64,000 bases of DNA from Bacillota bacterium (GTDB lineage: Bacteria; Bacillota; Sulfobacillia; JAUYEG01): positions 31,192-95,191 of the forward strand of contig JAUYEG010000083.1 in the NCBI GenBank assembly GCA_030691505.1, written 5' to 3'. Shown one piece after another: positions 1-8,530 of the stretch (positions within the stretch are counted from its first letter, which is position 1; each line of letters opens with the position of its first letter). The notes below the pieces were generated by a model. It ran no database searches and was not told the origin of the DNA. It saw only the letters and a program-made list of their open reading frames with translations. A program made the position numbers and the translations under genes.

Positions 1-2
1 AG

Positions 3-1154
3 ATCGAGTCAAGTTCCCTGGTTGACCGGGACGTGGTGGCGGTTGCGACCGATCCGGTGGAAGCTTGCGCCCAGGTGTTCTTCTTCCGCCGGGGCAAGCT
101 CGTCGGGCGCGAGTCGTTCCCGCTGCGCGGGGCCGAACCGGGCCGAGAGGCGGAGGCCATGTCCGCGTTCCTGACCCAGTTCTATTCCGTGGCGGCTGAA
201 ACGCCGCGGGAAGTGCTCCTTTCAACCGACGTGGAGGACCGCGGCCTGGTCGAGGCCTGGCTGACCGGACTGCGCGGCCGCAAGGTCAGTCTCGCCGTTC
301 CGCGGCGCGGCGAGGGCGCCCGGCTGATGGAAATGGCCCTCCGCAATGCCGGGCTCGCCCTGGAGGAGCGCCGCCGCAGGCGTGGGAGCGAGGACGAAAC
401 GGTCCAGGCGGACCTGATCGCTCTGGCGGATGCGCTCGGGCTGGAGGACTACCCGCAGCGAATCGAGTGCTACGACGTGTCCAACATCAGCGGGCGCGAC
501 CCGGCCGCCTCGATGGTCGTCTTCGAAGGCGGCAAGCCCCGCAAGGAAGACTACCGGCATTTTCGCCTGCGCACAGCGGGGCCTGACGACTACGCCATGA
601 TGCGTGAAGTGCTGCATCGCAGGCTTCGCCACCGCCGGACGGGAACGCAGGGGGCCTCCACCGAGGCCGATTCCTTTGACGTGTTGCCGGACCTGATCAT
701 TGTCGACGGGGGGCGCGGCCACGTCCAGGTTGCGTCCGAGGTCCTGCAAGACGAGGGCTTGGGCACAATCGCGGTCTTTGGACTGGCCAAAGAGCAGGAG
801 ATCCTGTACCCTCCCGGTGGCGCCCCCCCGGTTGTCATGCCGGCAGGGTCCGGAGCCCTCTTCACACTGATGCGCCTGCGCGATGAGGCGCACCGGTTCG
901 CCCTTGCGTATCACCGCAAGCTGCGGGCCCGGCGCAGCCTCAAGTCCGTGCTGGATGGCATTCCGGGGATCGGTCCGGCCCGGCGCACCGCGCTCCTCAA
1001 GCATTTCGGCTCGGGCAAGGCGATCGCGGCAGCCTCGCTGGAGGACCTCGCGGCCGTGTCCGGTCTTACGGCACCGGCGGCCAGGGCCGTCCATGATTGG
1101 TTTCATCCCGCGGACAAACTGAAACCGGTTCCGGATCAGGAGGGGACGGAGTGA
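3..1154 (+). CDS. uvrC: UvrABC system protein C, C-terminal part (5' end outside window)
   Basis: Nucleotide excision repair endonuclease subunit that makes the incisions on either side of a UvrB-bound lesion. The frame is already open at base 3, so the gene enters from the left. About 383 residues are visible of a family length near 600, and the N-terminal GIY-YIG domain is missing. The RNase-H-like second nuclease domain shows YDVSNISG and IVDGGRGHV, each with a catalytic Asp, and DEAHRFA with the conserved His. The C-terminus carries the helix-hairpin-helix pair (GIPGIGPARRTALLKHFGS, then SLEDLAAVSGL) that binds DNA. The next gene starts on the last bases of this one, so the two DNA-repair genes are probably cotranscribed. 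Identity is secure; only the start is unseen. Confidence 0.95.
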   Translation: MESSSLVDRDVVAVATDPVEACAQVFFFRRGKLVGRESFPLRGAEPGREAEAMSAFLTQFYSVAAETPREVLLSTDVEDRGLVEAWLTGLRGRKVSLAVPRRGEGARLMEMALRNAGLALEERRRRRGSEDETVQADLIALADALGLEDYPQRIECYDVSNISGRDPAASMVVFEGGKPRKEDYRHFRLRTAGPDDYAMMREVLHRRLRHRRTGTQGASTEADSFDVLPDLIIVDGGRGHVQVASEVLQDEGLGTIAVFGLAKEQEILYPPGGAPPVVMPAGSGALFTLMRLRDEAHRFALAYHRKLRARRSLKSVLDGIPGIGPARRTALLKHFGSGKAIAAASLEDLAAVSGLTAPAARAVHDWFHPADKLKPVPDQEGTE

Positions 1155-1774
1155 GCGGCAATAACAAAGGAAAACGATTTGCCACCAAGACGAAACATCG
1201 CTGTTGGGCCACGGTCTGCGAGACTGGCGGAGGTTACGTCGGGCTGGCCGCAAGCGCCTATGGCCTGGCGGCCAGCACATTGCCGCGGGCGAGCGAGGAC
1301 GGGGCGCGTCAGGCCCTGTTTGTCTGCCTCGGGGGGGCGGCTCTGCGCGGGTGGTTTGACGAGCCTGAGTGGCTCACCCCCGCTGAGGGACTCCCCCCGC
1401 ACCTGGCGGCGGCACGTGAGGCATTCGCCGCTTCCGGCGGCGAGCTCGTCCGGTGTCTCGGCCGTCTGCAGATTGACCTTCGTCCCCACCCACCGTTTAC
1501 GGCCAGAGTCCTGGAGGCCGTTCGCGGTCTCGCCCCCGGCGAGACAAGCACCTACGGGGATGTCGCGCAGAAGGTGGGGGTTGCCGGCGGCGCCCGTGCG
1601 GTAGGTCAGGTGATGTCACACAATCCGCTCGCGCCCGTGGTTCCCTGCCACCGTGTCCTATCGGCAGGCGACCGCATCGGTGGATTCGGCGGCGGTCCCG
1701 ATATGAAGGCGCGGATGCTGCGCGGTGAAGGACTTCAGGTTGACGGTGACCGTGTCCGGCGGACGCCGGTGTAG
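1151..1774 (+). CDS. methylated-DNA--protein-cysteine S-methyltransferase (MGMT/Ogt family)
   Basis: Suicide repair protein that moves an alkyl group from O6-alkylguanine to its own cysteine. The active-site motif PVVPCHRV lies near residue 165. It is preceded by the helix-turn-helix DNA-binding part (TSTYGDVAQKVGVAGGARAV) and followed by GGFGGG. At 207 residues it is slightly longer than the 150-180 usual for the family because of an N-terminal extension. I chose GTG at 1151 because it overlaps the uvrC stop as GTGA and has AGGAGG at 1139-1144; an ATG further upstream lies inside uvrC. Translational coupling to uvrC fits a repair operon. A DNA-binding alkyltransferase-like protein is ruled out because the Cys of PCHR is present. 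Confidence 0.92.
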   Translation: MSGNNKGKRFATKTKHRCWATVCETGGGYVGLAASAYGLAASTLPRASEDGARQALFVCLGGAALRGWFDEPEWLTPAEGLPPHLAAAREAFAASGGELVRCLGRLQIDLRPHPPFTARVLEAVRGLAPGETSTYGDVAQKVGVAGGARAVGQVMSHNPLAPVVPCHRVLSAGDRIGGFGGGPDMKARMLRGEGLQVDGDRVRRTPV

Positions 1775-1853
1775 TGCGTTCTTTTCCCGTGCGAACGCTC
1801 CCGGGCCCGCCGGTGCGGCCGGCGGTCCGAGCCGCATTTCTATCCCCCCTGTA

Positions 1854-1883
1854 TTGACGTATGTAAAACGGCCACTCTATAAT
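1854..1883 (+). promoter_or_regulatory. sigma-A type promoter for the DUF2089/DUF4097 operon
   Basis: TTGACG at 1854-1859 and a perfect TATAAT at 1878-1883 are separated by 18 bases in an AT-rich patch of an otherwise GC-rich region. The start codon of the first gene lies 61 bases downstream of the -10 box. This is one of the best consensus promoters in the window. Confidence 0.75.
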
Positions 1884-1944
1884 GTTGATAGTGCTTATAA
1901 CGCTTGTCGAGGCTGAGGTTTACCTATAGCGGGAGGTGTGATAG

Positions 1945-2325
1945 ATGCGAAGAAGGATGCCGGGACGCTGTCCGGTGTGTGGCGAGACGATGGACGTGAC
2001 CCGCCTGCACTGCCCCACCTGTGACACGGCCCTCGACGGACGCTTTGAGACCTGCCGGTTTTGTCAGCTGTCCGACGAGATGCGGGATTTCGTGGAGATC
2101 TTCATTAAGTCACGCGGCAACATCAAGGAAGTGGAGCGGGCTCTGGGGGTTTCCTATCCGACCGTCCGGGGCCGCCTGGACGCCGTGATCAAGGCTCTCG
2201 GATACAGCGTCGATGCCGCCGGTCCCGAGGAAGACCGCGGCGAGCGGCGGCGCGAGGTCCTCGAACTGCTGAGCAAGGGCGAGATCGGCGCGCAGGAAGC
2301 CGCCAATCGCCTGCGCCAGATCTAG
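1945..2325 (+). CDS. DUF2089 family zinc-ribbon/helix-turn-helix protein
   Basis: A 126-residue putative regulator. The N-terminus has a zinc-ribbon-like set of cysteine pairs (CPVC, CPTC, CRFC). Next comes a helix-turn-helix-like stretch (IKEVERALGVSYPTVRGRL) that resembles sigma-factor or MarR-type recognition helices. The C-terminal ~30 residues form a short helical tail (VLELLSKGEIGAQEAANRL) like the SHOCT-type module found at the start of the next two proteins. The start has GGGAGGTG upstream. It is the first gene after a strong promoter and lies 21 bases before the next, so it probably regulates or partners the DUF4097 genes. Family assignment is confident; the regulatory role is inferred from domains and position. 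Confidence 0.85.
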   Translation: MRRRMPGRCPVCGETMDVTRLHCPTCDTALDGRFETCRFCQLSDEMRDFVEIFIKSRGNIKEVERALGVSYPTVRGRLDAVIKALGYSVDAAGPEEDRGERRREVLELLSKGEIGAQEAANRLRQI

Positions 2326-2346
2326 CCAAGCCGAGGAGGAGGCGCT

Positions 2347-3660
2347 ATGAGCGGCGACGAGACCCCGGACCGCGAGGAGCAGATCCGCAAGATCTTGGCG
2401 ATGGTCGAGGGTGGCACCCTCAGCCCCGCCGAGGCCGACGAGTTCCTCGCGGCACTGCAGGAGCGCGAACCTGGCGCGGTGCCCCCGCCATCCGCGTCCG
2501 CCGGCAGGCCCTTGCGCGCCACCCGTCCTTTCCCCTCAGCTCCCTCGCGGCCCCGGACTGTCGCGGAGCCTGAACCCGTCGGCCGCTCGGCGTCCGCGGA
2601 GCTCAGGCGTCTGGGCCGCGAGGCCCGACGCATGGCCCACGAGGCCCGGCGCGCGGCGCGGCGTGACCTGCGAGACGCGATGCGCGAGGCCAAGTACGAG
2701 ATTGAGCGGGCCATGCGTCTTTCCCTGGATGAGTCGGCCCGTGCGGTGCGCGAGGTCGAGGCCGAGCTGAGAGGCATTTTTGGGGAGGGCGGCGGCGCGC
2801 GGGCGCAGCGTCCCGGGGGACGCTGGCTAAGTCACCTTACGGGGTTGGAGATGACCCGCGACAGGGTCAAGGTCACATCCCCTGTGCATCTCCAGCACGA
2901 GCTTTCAGAGGGCGCCAGGGTCACGATCCGCAACACCAACGGTGACGTGCATGTCCGTGGTTGGGACCAGACGCGGCTTGAGGTTCGGGGCGACAGGACT
3001 GCGTGGGGCCTTGACCGCGAGGCGGCCCAGGACAGGGCGGAGTCGCTGGCGGTCGAGGTATCGCGCCGCAACGGTGAGGTAATCGTCGAGGCGAGGCCGC
3101 CGGTGCCGGCCGGAGTTGGGGTGCTTAACATGCAGCGGATGCGCGCCGACCTCGTGGTCATGGTTCCTGCTCAGGCAGCCGTCGAGATTGTCACCAGGAG
3201 CGGTGACGTTACCGTTGTGGAGCACAGGGGGGCTCTCGCCGTCAACACGTCAAGTGGGGATGTCACTCTCACGGGACCTGAGGGCACGGTGAAGGCCGAG
3301 ACCGTCTCGGGCGAAATCCGCGTTGGCTCGGGACCGGTCAGAGAGCTCGAACTCGTCAGCGTTTCAGGCAACATTTCCACGGACCTCTCGCCTGTGCCCG
3401 GTGGTGAGTACGGGTTGCGCAGCGCGAGCGGCGACGTCACAGTCCGCGTCCAACCTGGCCGGGCCCTCCGCTACGAGGCTGAAACCGTCAAGGGCGACCT
3501 GCATGTCCAGCTTGGCGGCAGGCTGCTGGCTCGCGAGCGGGGACGTATTGCCGGCGAGGTGGCCCCGGCGGGGAGCGAGGGGAAAGACGGCCAGGACATG
3601 CCTGAGTCCGCCGCCGTCCTCAAATTGGCAACCATCAGCGGCGACGTTTTCGTATCTTGA
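2347..3660 (+). CDS. DUF4097 beta-strand repeat protein with N-terminal SHOCT-like helix and coiled coil
   Basis: 437 residues in three parts. Residues 8-38 form the short helical SHOCT-like module (IRKILAMVEGGTLSPAEADE). Residues ~80-150 are a highly charged, Arg/Glu/Ala-rich helix likely to form a coiled coil. From ~180 to the end are repeated beta-strand units of the form NGDVHV, SGDVTV, SGEIRV, SGNIST, typical of DUF4097 beta-solenoids. No signal peptide or membrane segment is visible. The architecture resembles LiaX of enterococci and YvlB of Bacillus, which belong to envelope-stress systems. A strong ribosome site (GAGGAGGAG) precedes the ATG. Molecular function is unknown; a sensing or scaffold role at the membrane is inferred from the family and from the PspC/LiaF-like genes nearby. 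Confidence 0.85.
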   Translation: MSGDETPDREEQIRKILAMVEGGTLSPAEADEFLAALQEREPGAVPPPSASAGRPLRATRPFPSAPSRPRTVAEPEPVGRSASAELRRLGREARRMAHEARRAARRDLRDAMREAKYEIERAMRLSLDESARAVREVEAELRGIFGEGGGARAQRPGGRWLSHLTGLEMTRDRVKVTSPVHLQHELSEGARVTIRNTNGDVHVRGWDQTRLEVRGDRTAWGLDREAAQDRAESLAVEVSRRNGEVIVEARPPVPAGVGVLNMQRMRADLVVMVPAQAAVEIVTRSGDVTVVEHRGALAVNTSSGDVTLTGPEGTVKAETVSGEIRVGSGPVRELELVSVSGNISTDLSPVPGGEYGLRSASGDVTVRVQPGRALRYEAETVKGDLHVQLGGRLLARERGRIAGEVAPAGSEGKDGQDMPESAAVLKLATISGDVFVS

Positions 3661-3706
3661 ACGCTTAATGCTTGGCCGCGAGCAGCGGCCGAGGGAGGAA
3701 CGCGCG

Positions 3707-4945
3707 ATGAGTGAAGAACGCCGGATGATCCTCAACATGCTTTCGGACAAGAAGATCACCGCCGAGGAGGCGGCCGAACTGCTTCGTGCGCTCGGTCCAG
3801 CCGTGGCCGGAGGGCCGGAGGCCGAAATGGTCCCCCGGGGTCCATCCTTCGGGGGACCCCGTGCCGCGGATTCCGGACCCACAGTTCCCGGAGAGCCGCC
3901 GGTCCCGCCACGGCCCGGCGCGCCGCACCACGCCGGCGCAGGTGATACCGTCGGGCACAGCAGGTCCATCCTGGAGGAGTTCCTAAGCCATCTGGATATT
4001 GACTGGGGTAACCTGCCCTTCGCGTTCGGCGGCGAGGCCTACCGTTTCGAAGAGGAACACCGTGGGCGTTTCGAGGCCGGAGGCGGGGCCGTCAACCTTG
4101 ATCTCACCGCGCGCAACGGCCGGGTCGAGGTCTTTGTGTGGGACCGCCCGGAATGGCGCGCCGTTGTCCGCAAGAAGATAAGGGCCTCGAGCGAGGAGCA
4201 AGCCAAGCAGAGGGGCCAGGAGATCGCCGTCCTGGGCAGCTCGCCCAACGGCCTGACGTTCGAGGAACGGACCTTCGGGTGGGGCAACACCGGTGTTTCC
4301 ATCGAGGTCTGGGTGCCCAGGAACCTGACATATGAGGTCAAGGCGCGAAGCTCAAACGGCAGGGTGGTCCTGGACGGATTGTGTTGCGCAGGTGTTGTGG
4401 CCCGGACGGCAAACGGCAAGGTCGGCGTGCGGGTCACGGACGCGAGCGTTGCCGAGGTCGCCACCGCCAACGGACAGATCACCTTCGAGGGCCCCGCCGA
4501 CAAAATCAACTGCCACACGGCCAACGGGAGCATCAGGTTTTACCCCGTGCCAAAGAGGGAAATGCGTGCGGACGTGCATACTGCCAACGGCAGCATCAAG
4601 GTGTGGGTCCCGCAGGACCGGTCGGTCGGCTATGAGGTCGAGGCGCGTACCGGTTTCGGCGGGCTCGAGGTTGACCTGCCCGAGTTCACCGTGGTGGAGC
4701 ACGACCGCCAATTCGGGCGGCGTCTGCTCCGGGGCCACAGCGTAGATTTCGCCGGTAAGGAGCGCAGGTTATCGGTGACCGCCCGCACCACCAACGGCAG
4801 CGTACGGATCATGCCGCGCCGGGCCGGCGATGTCTGGGACGAAAGCGAGCGGCCTTCGCGCGAACCCGACGATCAGGCCGCCAACTTGCGGCAAGAGGGG
4901 CCGGGCGGTCTACCCGCAGGGCCGGGCGGAAACCATAACCAATGA
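3707..4945 (+). CDS. second SHOCT/DUF4097 beta-repeat protein
   Basis: 412-residue paralogue-like partner of the preceding gene. It begins with the same helical module (ILNMLSDKKITAEEAAELL). A Pro/Gly-rich linker follows (~35-85), then a beta-repeat region with many NGxV/I turns (ARNGRVEVFV, SSNGRVVL, TANGKVGV, TANGQITF, TANGSIRF, TTNGSVRI). It lacks the charged coiled coil of its neighbour and ends in a polar Asp/Gly/Pro-rich tail. I chose ATG at 3707 because GGGAGGA lies just upstream and it gives the family N-terminus; the longer open frame overlaps the previous gene. The TANG repeats against the SGDV repeats of the first protein show divergence of the two copies. Confidence 0.85.
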   Translation: MSEERRMILNMLSDKKITAEEAAELLRALGPAVAGGPEAEMVPRGPSFGGPRAADSGPTVPGEPPVPPRPGAPHHAGAGDTVGHSRSILEEFLSHLDIDWGNLPFAFGGEAYRFEEEHRGRFEAGGGAVNLDLTARNGRVEVFVWDRPEWRAVVRKKIRASSEEQAKQRGQEIAVLGSSPNGLTFEERTFGWGNTGVSIEVWVPRNLTYEVKARSSNGRVVLDGLCCAGVVARTANGKVGVRVTDASVAEVATANGQITFEGPADKINCHTANGSIRFYPVPKREMRADVHTANGSIKVWVPQDRSVGYEVEARTGFGGLEVDLPEFTVVEHDRQFGRRLLRGHSVDFAGKERRLSVTARTTNGSVRIMPRRAGDVWDESERPSREPDDQAANLRQEGPGGLPAGPGGNHNQ

Positions 4946-5012
4946 AGCCGTCGGGCGGCCGGAGGAAATAGCGGGGGGCCGGGAGAACTAGGGCCTCTAC
5001 GGAGGCGATCAG

Positions 5013-5369
5013 ATGTCTGTACTGGTGCGCATCGGCATTAACGCTCTGGCGTTGCTGGCCGCCGCACGTCTGGTCGGCGGGGTGGAGGTTCAAGGCTTCG
5101 AGGCCGCGCTTGTCGCGGCTCTGGTGCTGGGCCTGATCAACGTCACCTTGAGACCGATCCTGGTCGTGCTGACGATCCCGATTAACGTTGTGACATTGGG
5201 CCTGTTCACCTTCGTGATCAATGCCCTGATGCTGCTCCTGGTGTCGCGGGTCGTGGCCGGTTTCGAGATCGCGGGCTTCTGGCCGGCATTGCTGGCGGCG
5301 CTGCTCCTGAGCATCGTCAGCAGCCTATTGAGCAGCATGACGGGCGCCCGGTCGCGCCGGCGGCGCTAG
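5013..5369 (+). CDS. phage-holin-4-like / YvlD family membrane protein
   Basis: 118 residues with four hydrophobic segments (around 8-25, 31-50, 58-80 and 90-110), matching the small four-helix family that includes Bacillus YvlD. Typical positions are present: GGVEVQGFEAALVAALVLG and LRPILVVLTIPINVVTLGLF. A ribosome site (ACGGAGG) precedes the ATG. In Bacillus the yvlABCD genes group a DUF4097 protein, PspC and this family, and the same trio is found within 8 kb here. The holin label is historical; a role in membrane-stress response is inferred from context. Confidence 0.85.
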   Translation: MSVLVRIGINALALLAAARLVGGVEVQGFEAALVAALVLGLINVTLRPILVVLTIPINVVTLGLFTFVINALMLLLVSRVVAGFEIAGFWPALLAALLLSIVSSLLSSMTGARSRRRR

Positions 5370-5427
5370 GTCAAGTCCGTGCTTTAACACGTGCATTAAC
5401 AATAAGAGCGGACGGTTGGAGGTTACA

Positions 5428-6021
5428 ATGGCGGAGGCTTCGGCTACGGGGACGTACGAAGAGCGGCCCAAGATCAACTGGTTTCTCATCGTTGCCAGCG
5501 CGTTTTTCGGCATGCTGCTATTGGCGCTGGTCGGCCTGCCGTCGTCGCTCGGCAAATGGCTGTGGATCGGCATCGCGTCGCTCAACCTTGGCGCCAACCT
5601 GATGCAGATCAACTTCACCCGCAACATCCGGTACGTGCTGTGGAAGCGCGGGCTGAGCATTTACATGGGAAAGAACCGCGAGGCGCTGATTCGTTTTGAC
5701 CGGACCCTGCTGTTCAAGTCGTACAAGAGCTATAAGGATGCAAAGGGGGATCTCCGCGAGTTCGAGGTGCGGCTGCCATTGCGGAGCCTGCCGGTCTTCG
5801 GAGCCCGCCGCCGCTGGTTCGTGATCTTCGAACGTGAGGATGGTCAGCGTCAAGGTGTGGTTTTCGACCCCACGCCCAAACTCGAGCGGATGTTCCGGCA
5901 GCGGCTTGTGGCTGCGGAACAGTCGATGGAAACGCAGGCCGCGGCGGAAGACGAAGAGCAGCATGACCAGACCTGGGAAGCCGACGAGCACCCCACCGAA
6001 CCCAAGCCGCCAGCCATCTAG
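5428..6021 (+). CDS. membrane protein of unknown function (two TM helices, PH-like soluble part)
   Basis: 197 residues. Two hydrophobic segments near residues 18-40 and 45-60 are followed by a soluble portion of short strands and basic residues (SYKSYKDAKGDLREFEVRLP, RWFVIFEREDGQRQGVVFDP). This pattern is suggestive of a bacterial PH-like domain but not diagnostic. The last ~35 residues are acidic and Pro-rich. I chose ATG at 5428 because GGAGG at 5418-5422 is well spaced from it; a TTG four codons earlier would place the SD inside the gene. It sits between YvlD-like and glycerate kinase genes on the same strand. I do not recognise a named family with certainty. Confidence 0.7.
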   Translation: MAEASATGTYEERPKINWFLIVASAFFGMLLLALVGLPSSLGKWLWIGIASLNLGANLMQINFTRNIRYVLWKRGLSIYMGKNREALIRFDRTLLFKSYKSYKDAKGDLREFEVRLPLRSLPVFGARRRWFVIFEREDGQRQGVVFDPTPKLERMFRQRLVAAEQSMETQAAAEDEEQHDQTWEADEHPTEPKPPAI

Positions 6022-6076
6022 GCCCTGGTCCCGGCAGGGGACCGGCCACGCGCAAGGAGGCGTGAGAAACAGACTC

Positions 6077-7258
6077 GTGCGAATCATCGTTGCACCGGAC
6101 TCATATAAGGGGTGTCTCATGGCCTGGGATGTCGCCCAGGCCATTTCGTTGGGCATCCGGGCGGCCGATCCCGCCGCGGACATCATCGAGCTGCCGCTCG
6201 GTGACGGCGGCGAGGGGACCGCTCGCGCGCTCGCCTGTGCCGTGGGCGGCAGCCGGATGGTGCCCGCGTCAGTCGAGGATCCCCTCGGGCGTCCGGTTGA
6301 GGCGGAGTTTGCGCTGCTCCCCGGCGGAACAGCGGTCGTTGAGATGGCATCCGCCTCCGGTCTAGGCCTGCTGCGGCCGGACGAACGAAACCCGCTGAGG
6401 GCCTCAAGCTACGGTACCGGACAACTGGTTAGTCAGGCCCTTGATCTGCTTTTTGCCGCACAAGATGGCGGGCCCACGCCGACGCTCATCCTTGGGGTCG
6501 GCGGCTCTGCAACCGTTGACGGCGGCATGGGGATGATCGGGGCGCTGGGCGCCCGCTGCACCGACCATGCCGGGATGGATCTGTCCAGGCGCGGCGGTGG
6601 AGCGCTCGCCCGGGTGCAGCGGGTTGACCTCAATGGTCTCGATCCGCGGCTCGGGCGGGTCCGCCTGGTGCTTGCTTCGGATGTGAGCAATCCGCTGCTT
6701 GGCCCGAACGGCGCGGCCGAAATCTTCGGCCCGCAGAAAGGGGCGGGCCCCGGCGAAGTCGCTGCGCTCGAAAGAGGCCTGGCGCACCTGTCGGACGTCG
6801 TGCGCCGTCAGACCGGCCGCATGATTGAGGGATTTGCCGGAGCCGGCGCGGCCGGCGGGGTAGGCGGTGCGGCGGTGGGTATCCTTGGCGCCGAGCGCTA
6901 TCCCGGGATTGAGCTCGCCCTTGAGATCGTGGGTTTCAGACCGCTGGCGGCGGGGGCGGACCTGGTGATCACGGGCGAAGGGCGCTATGACGCTCAGACG
7001 CTCGGCGGCAAAGCCGTCGCGGGTGTCGCGGCAGCGGCCGCCGAACTTGGGATTCCCGTCTGCGTCCTTGCCGGCGAAGTGGACGAATCGGCGGAATGGC
7101 GCCTGCCCGGCCGCGTTGTCGTGTGGTCGATCGCCGGAGGTCCGCTGACCCGTCAGCAGAGCGAGGCCGAGGCGGCGCGGCTGATCGCGGCGGCGGCACG
7201 GCGTGTCGTCGCCCTTTTCGCAATCGGCCGACTCGGCCGGCGACAGGGGGCCGGGTAA
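6077..7258 (+). CDS. glxK: glycerate kinase (GlxK/GarK family)
   Basis: Phosphorylates D-glycerate to a phosphoglycerate using ATP, feeding lower glycolysis. Family motifs are all present: IVAPDSYKG at the N-terminus, LGDGGEGTARAL, GVGGSATVDGGMGMIGALGA, SDVSNPLLGPNGAAEIFGPQ, and ITGEGRYDAQTLGGKA near the C-terminus. 393 residues against 375-385 usual. GTG at 6077 gives the normal family N-terminus; a GTG at 6062 is also in frame but lies one base from the AAGGAGG at 6054-6060, so the exact start is uncertain. The following gene begins three bases after the stop. Its place between envelope-stress-like genes does not suggest an obvious substrate source. Confidence 0.92.
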   Translation: MRIIVAPDSYKGCLMAWDVAQAISLGIRAADPAADIIELPLGDGGEGTARALACAVGGSRMVPASVEDPLGRPVEAEFALLPGGTAVVEMASASGLGLLRPDERNPLRASSYGTGQLVSQALDLLFAAQDGGPTPTLILGVGGSATVDGGMGMIGALGARCTDHAGMDLSRRGGGALARVQRVDLNGLDPRLGRVRLVLASDVSNPLLGPNGAAEIFGPQKGAGPGEVAALERGLAHLSDVVRRQTGRMIEGFAGAGAAGGVGGAAVGILGAERYPGIELALEIVGFRPLAAGADLVITGEGRYDAQTLGGKAVAGVAAAAAELGIPVCVLAGEVDESAEWRLPGRVVVWSIAGGPLTRQQSEAEAARLIAAAARRVVALFAIGRLGRRQGAG

Positions 7259-7261
7259 CCC

Positions 7262-8503
7262 ATGCGCTCCGAACGGCGCCGGCAGGTCACCCGTATCGTT
7301 GCGCTGCTGCTGCTCGCATCTATGGTCCTGCCGTTTCTCGCCACTCAGCTGGCCTCGCCGGCGGAGGCCGTCGCCGTGTGGCACGCATATCCCGAGGGCA
7401 CCGTCCAGGCTGACACAATCCAGGCCTATGTTGAGGCGCTCGCGTCCAGCCGTCCGAGGGTAAAGGTGCAGGTGAGAGCCCTCGGTGACCAATTCGGCGG
7501 AGCGCTGGTCCAGGGTGTCGGCTCCGGCACCTTCCCCGACATAATTCTTGCGCCCGCCGAGTGGGTCCCGCTGCTTGACGATATCGGGCTGTTGGCCGCG
7601 GTGCCTGCTGATGATCTGGATCAATACCTGCCGGGGGTGGCGGCCGCCGTAAGCAGTGAGGGACGCGTCAGGGCGCTGCCCGCTTTCACCGCGGTACTGG
7701 CCCTGGGCCGCCGCCCGGCGACGGGTGGAGACGACCCCGTACCGTGGCCGGACACTCTTGCGGCGATGATCGCGGACGCCGGCGAAGCCGCGGGTGCGGG
7801 GCTCGGGGGCCTTTACTGGCCGGTGGACGACCTCTACTACACGGTGCCGTGGCTGCTGGGCGCGGGAGGATATCTCGAGCCGCCGCCCGACCCATCTCCG
7901 GGGTCGCCCGCCGGAGGCGCCGCGCCCCCGGTCGCCGATGATGCGGTGCGGGCATGGCTGCGGGCCGTTGAACGTGCGCGGGCCGCCGCAATTCCGGGTT
8001 CCGGGGACGTTGATCTTGTCTCTGCCTGGCTTGCGGGCGAGATAGCCTTTGCCGCCGTCACCCCCGGGGAGGTGACGGTGTTGCGCTCGTCCGGGGCCGC
8101 GATCGACGTGGGCCCGATCCCGGAAGCAAGGGGATACCTCTCGACCTGGGCCTGGATGCTCTCCGCGTATGCGGGCGAACCTCGCTCCGATGCAATCAGG
8201 CTTCTTGCCCGCATCCAGGCTGCGGACGGCGGAGAAGGTCCGTCCCTGGCATTGAGCGTCAGGCAGTTGCCCGCCATGGTGTGGCATTTCGACGAGCCCG
8301 CGTCCGCCGAACGGGGTATCGATGGGTTTCTTTCTTCCGCGCAATCCGGCATACCGATGCCCGCCGGCCCTCTTGCGCGCGAGTTGTGGACAATCTACGA
8401 GATGGCTCTACAGGAGTTTCTCGCCGGGGCGAAAGCCGAAACCGTGCTCGCGAGTCTAAAGAACAGAACCGGCGAGCTGTATGCGCCGGACCAAGAACCA
8501 TAA
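7262..8503 (+). CDS. extracellular solute-binding protein (family 1-like), orphan
   Basis: 413 residues. A positively charged N-terminus and hydrophobic stretch (RIVALLLLASMVLPFL) end in a likely signal-peptidase site after SPAEA, with no lipobox Cys. The mature part reads like an ABC-type sugar-binding protein: VAVWHAYPEG, FGGALVQGVGSGTFPDIILA, AAVPADDLDQYLPG, and an aromatic-rich YWPVDDLYYTVPWLLGAGG. No permease or ATPase gene is adjacent, so the transporter partner must be elsewhere or the protein has another sensing role. It follows glycerate kinase by three bases, suggesting cotranscription. The ligand is unknown. Family assignment is moderately sure. Confidence 0.75.
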   Translation: MRSERRRQVTRIVALLLLASMVLPFLATQLASPAEAVAVWHAYPEGTVQADTIQAYVEALASSRPRVKVQVRALGDQFGGALVQGVGSGTFPDIILAPAEWVPLLDDIGLLAAVPADDLDQYLPGVAAAVSSEGRVRALPAFTAVLALGRRPATGGDDPVPWPDTLAAMIADAGEAAGAGLGGLYWPVDDLYYTVPWLLGAGGYLEPPPDPSPGSPAGGAAPPVADDAVRAWLRAVERARAAAIPGSGDVDLVSAWLAGEIAFAAVTPGEVTVLRSSGAAIDVGPIPEARGYLSTWAWMLSAYAGEPRSDAIRLLARIQAADGGEGPSLALSVRQLPAMVWHFDEPASAERGIDGFLSSAQSGIPMPAGPLARELWTIYEMALQEFLAGAKAETVLASLKNRTGELYAPDQEP

Positions 8504-8530
8504 TTCGCCGCGGGTAAGGTGGGTCGAGCA

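Noticed and set aside
5013..5369. Prophage holin
   Set aside because: No other phage genes in the window; the protein matches the YvlD-type family and sits among envelope-stress genes.
6404..8344. Long minus-strand open frame opposite glycerate kinase and the binding protein
   Set aside because: Basic, Gly/Arg-rich translation without any family signature; both plus-strand genes are convincing.
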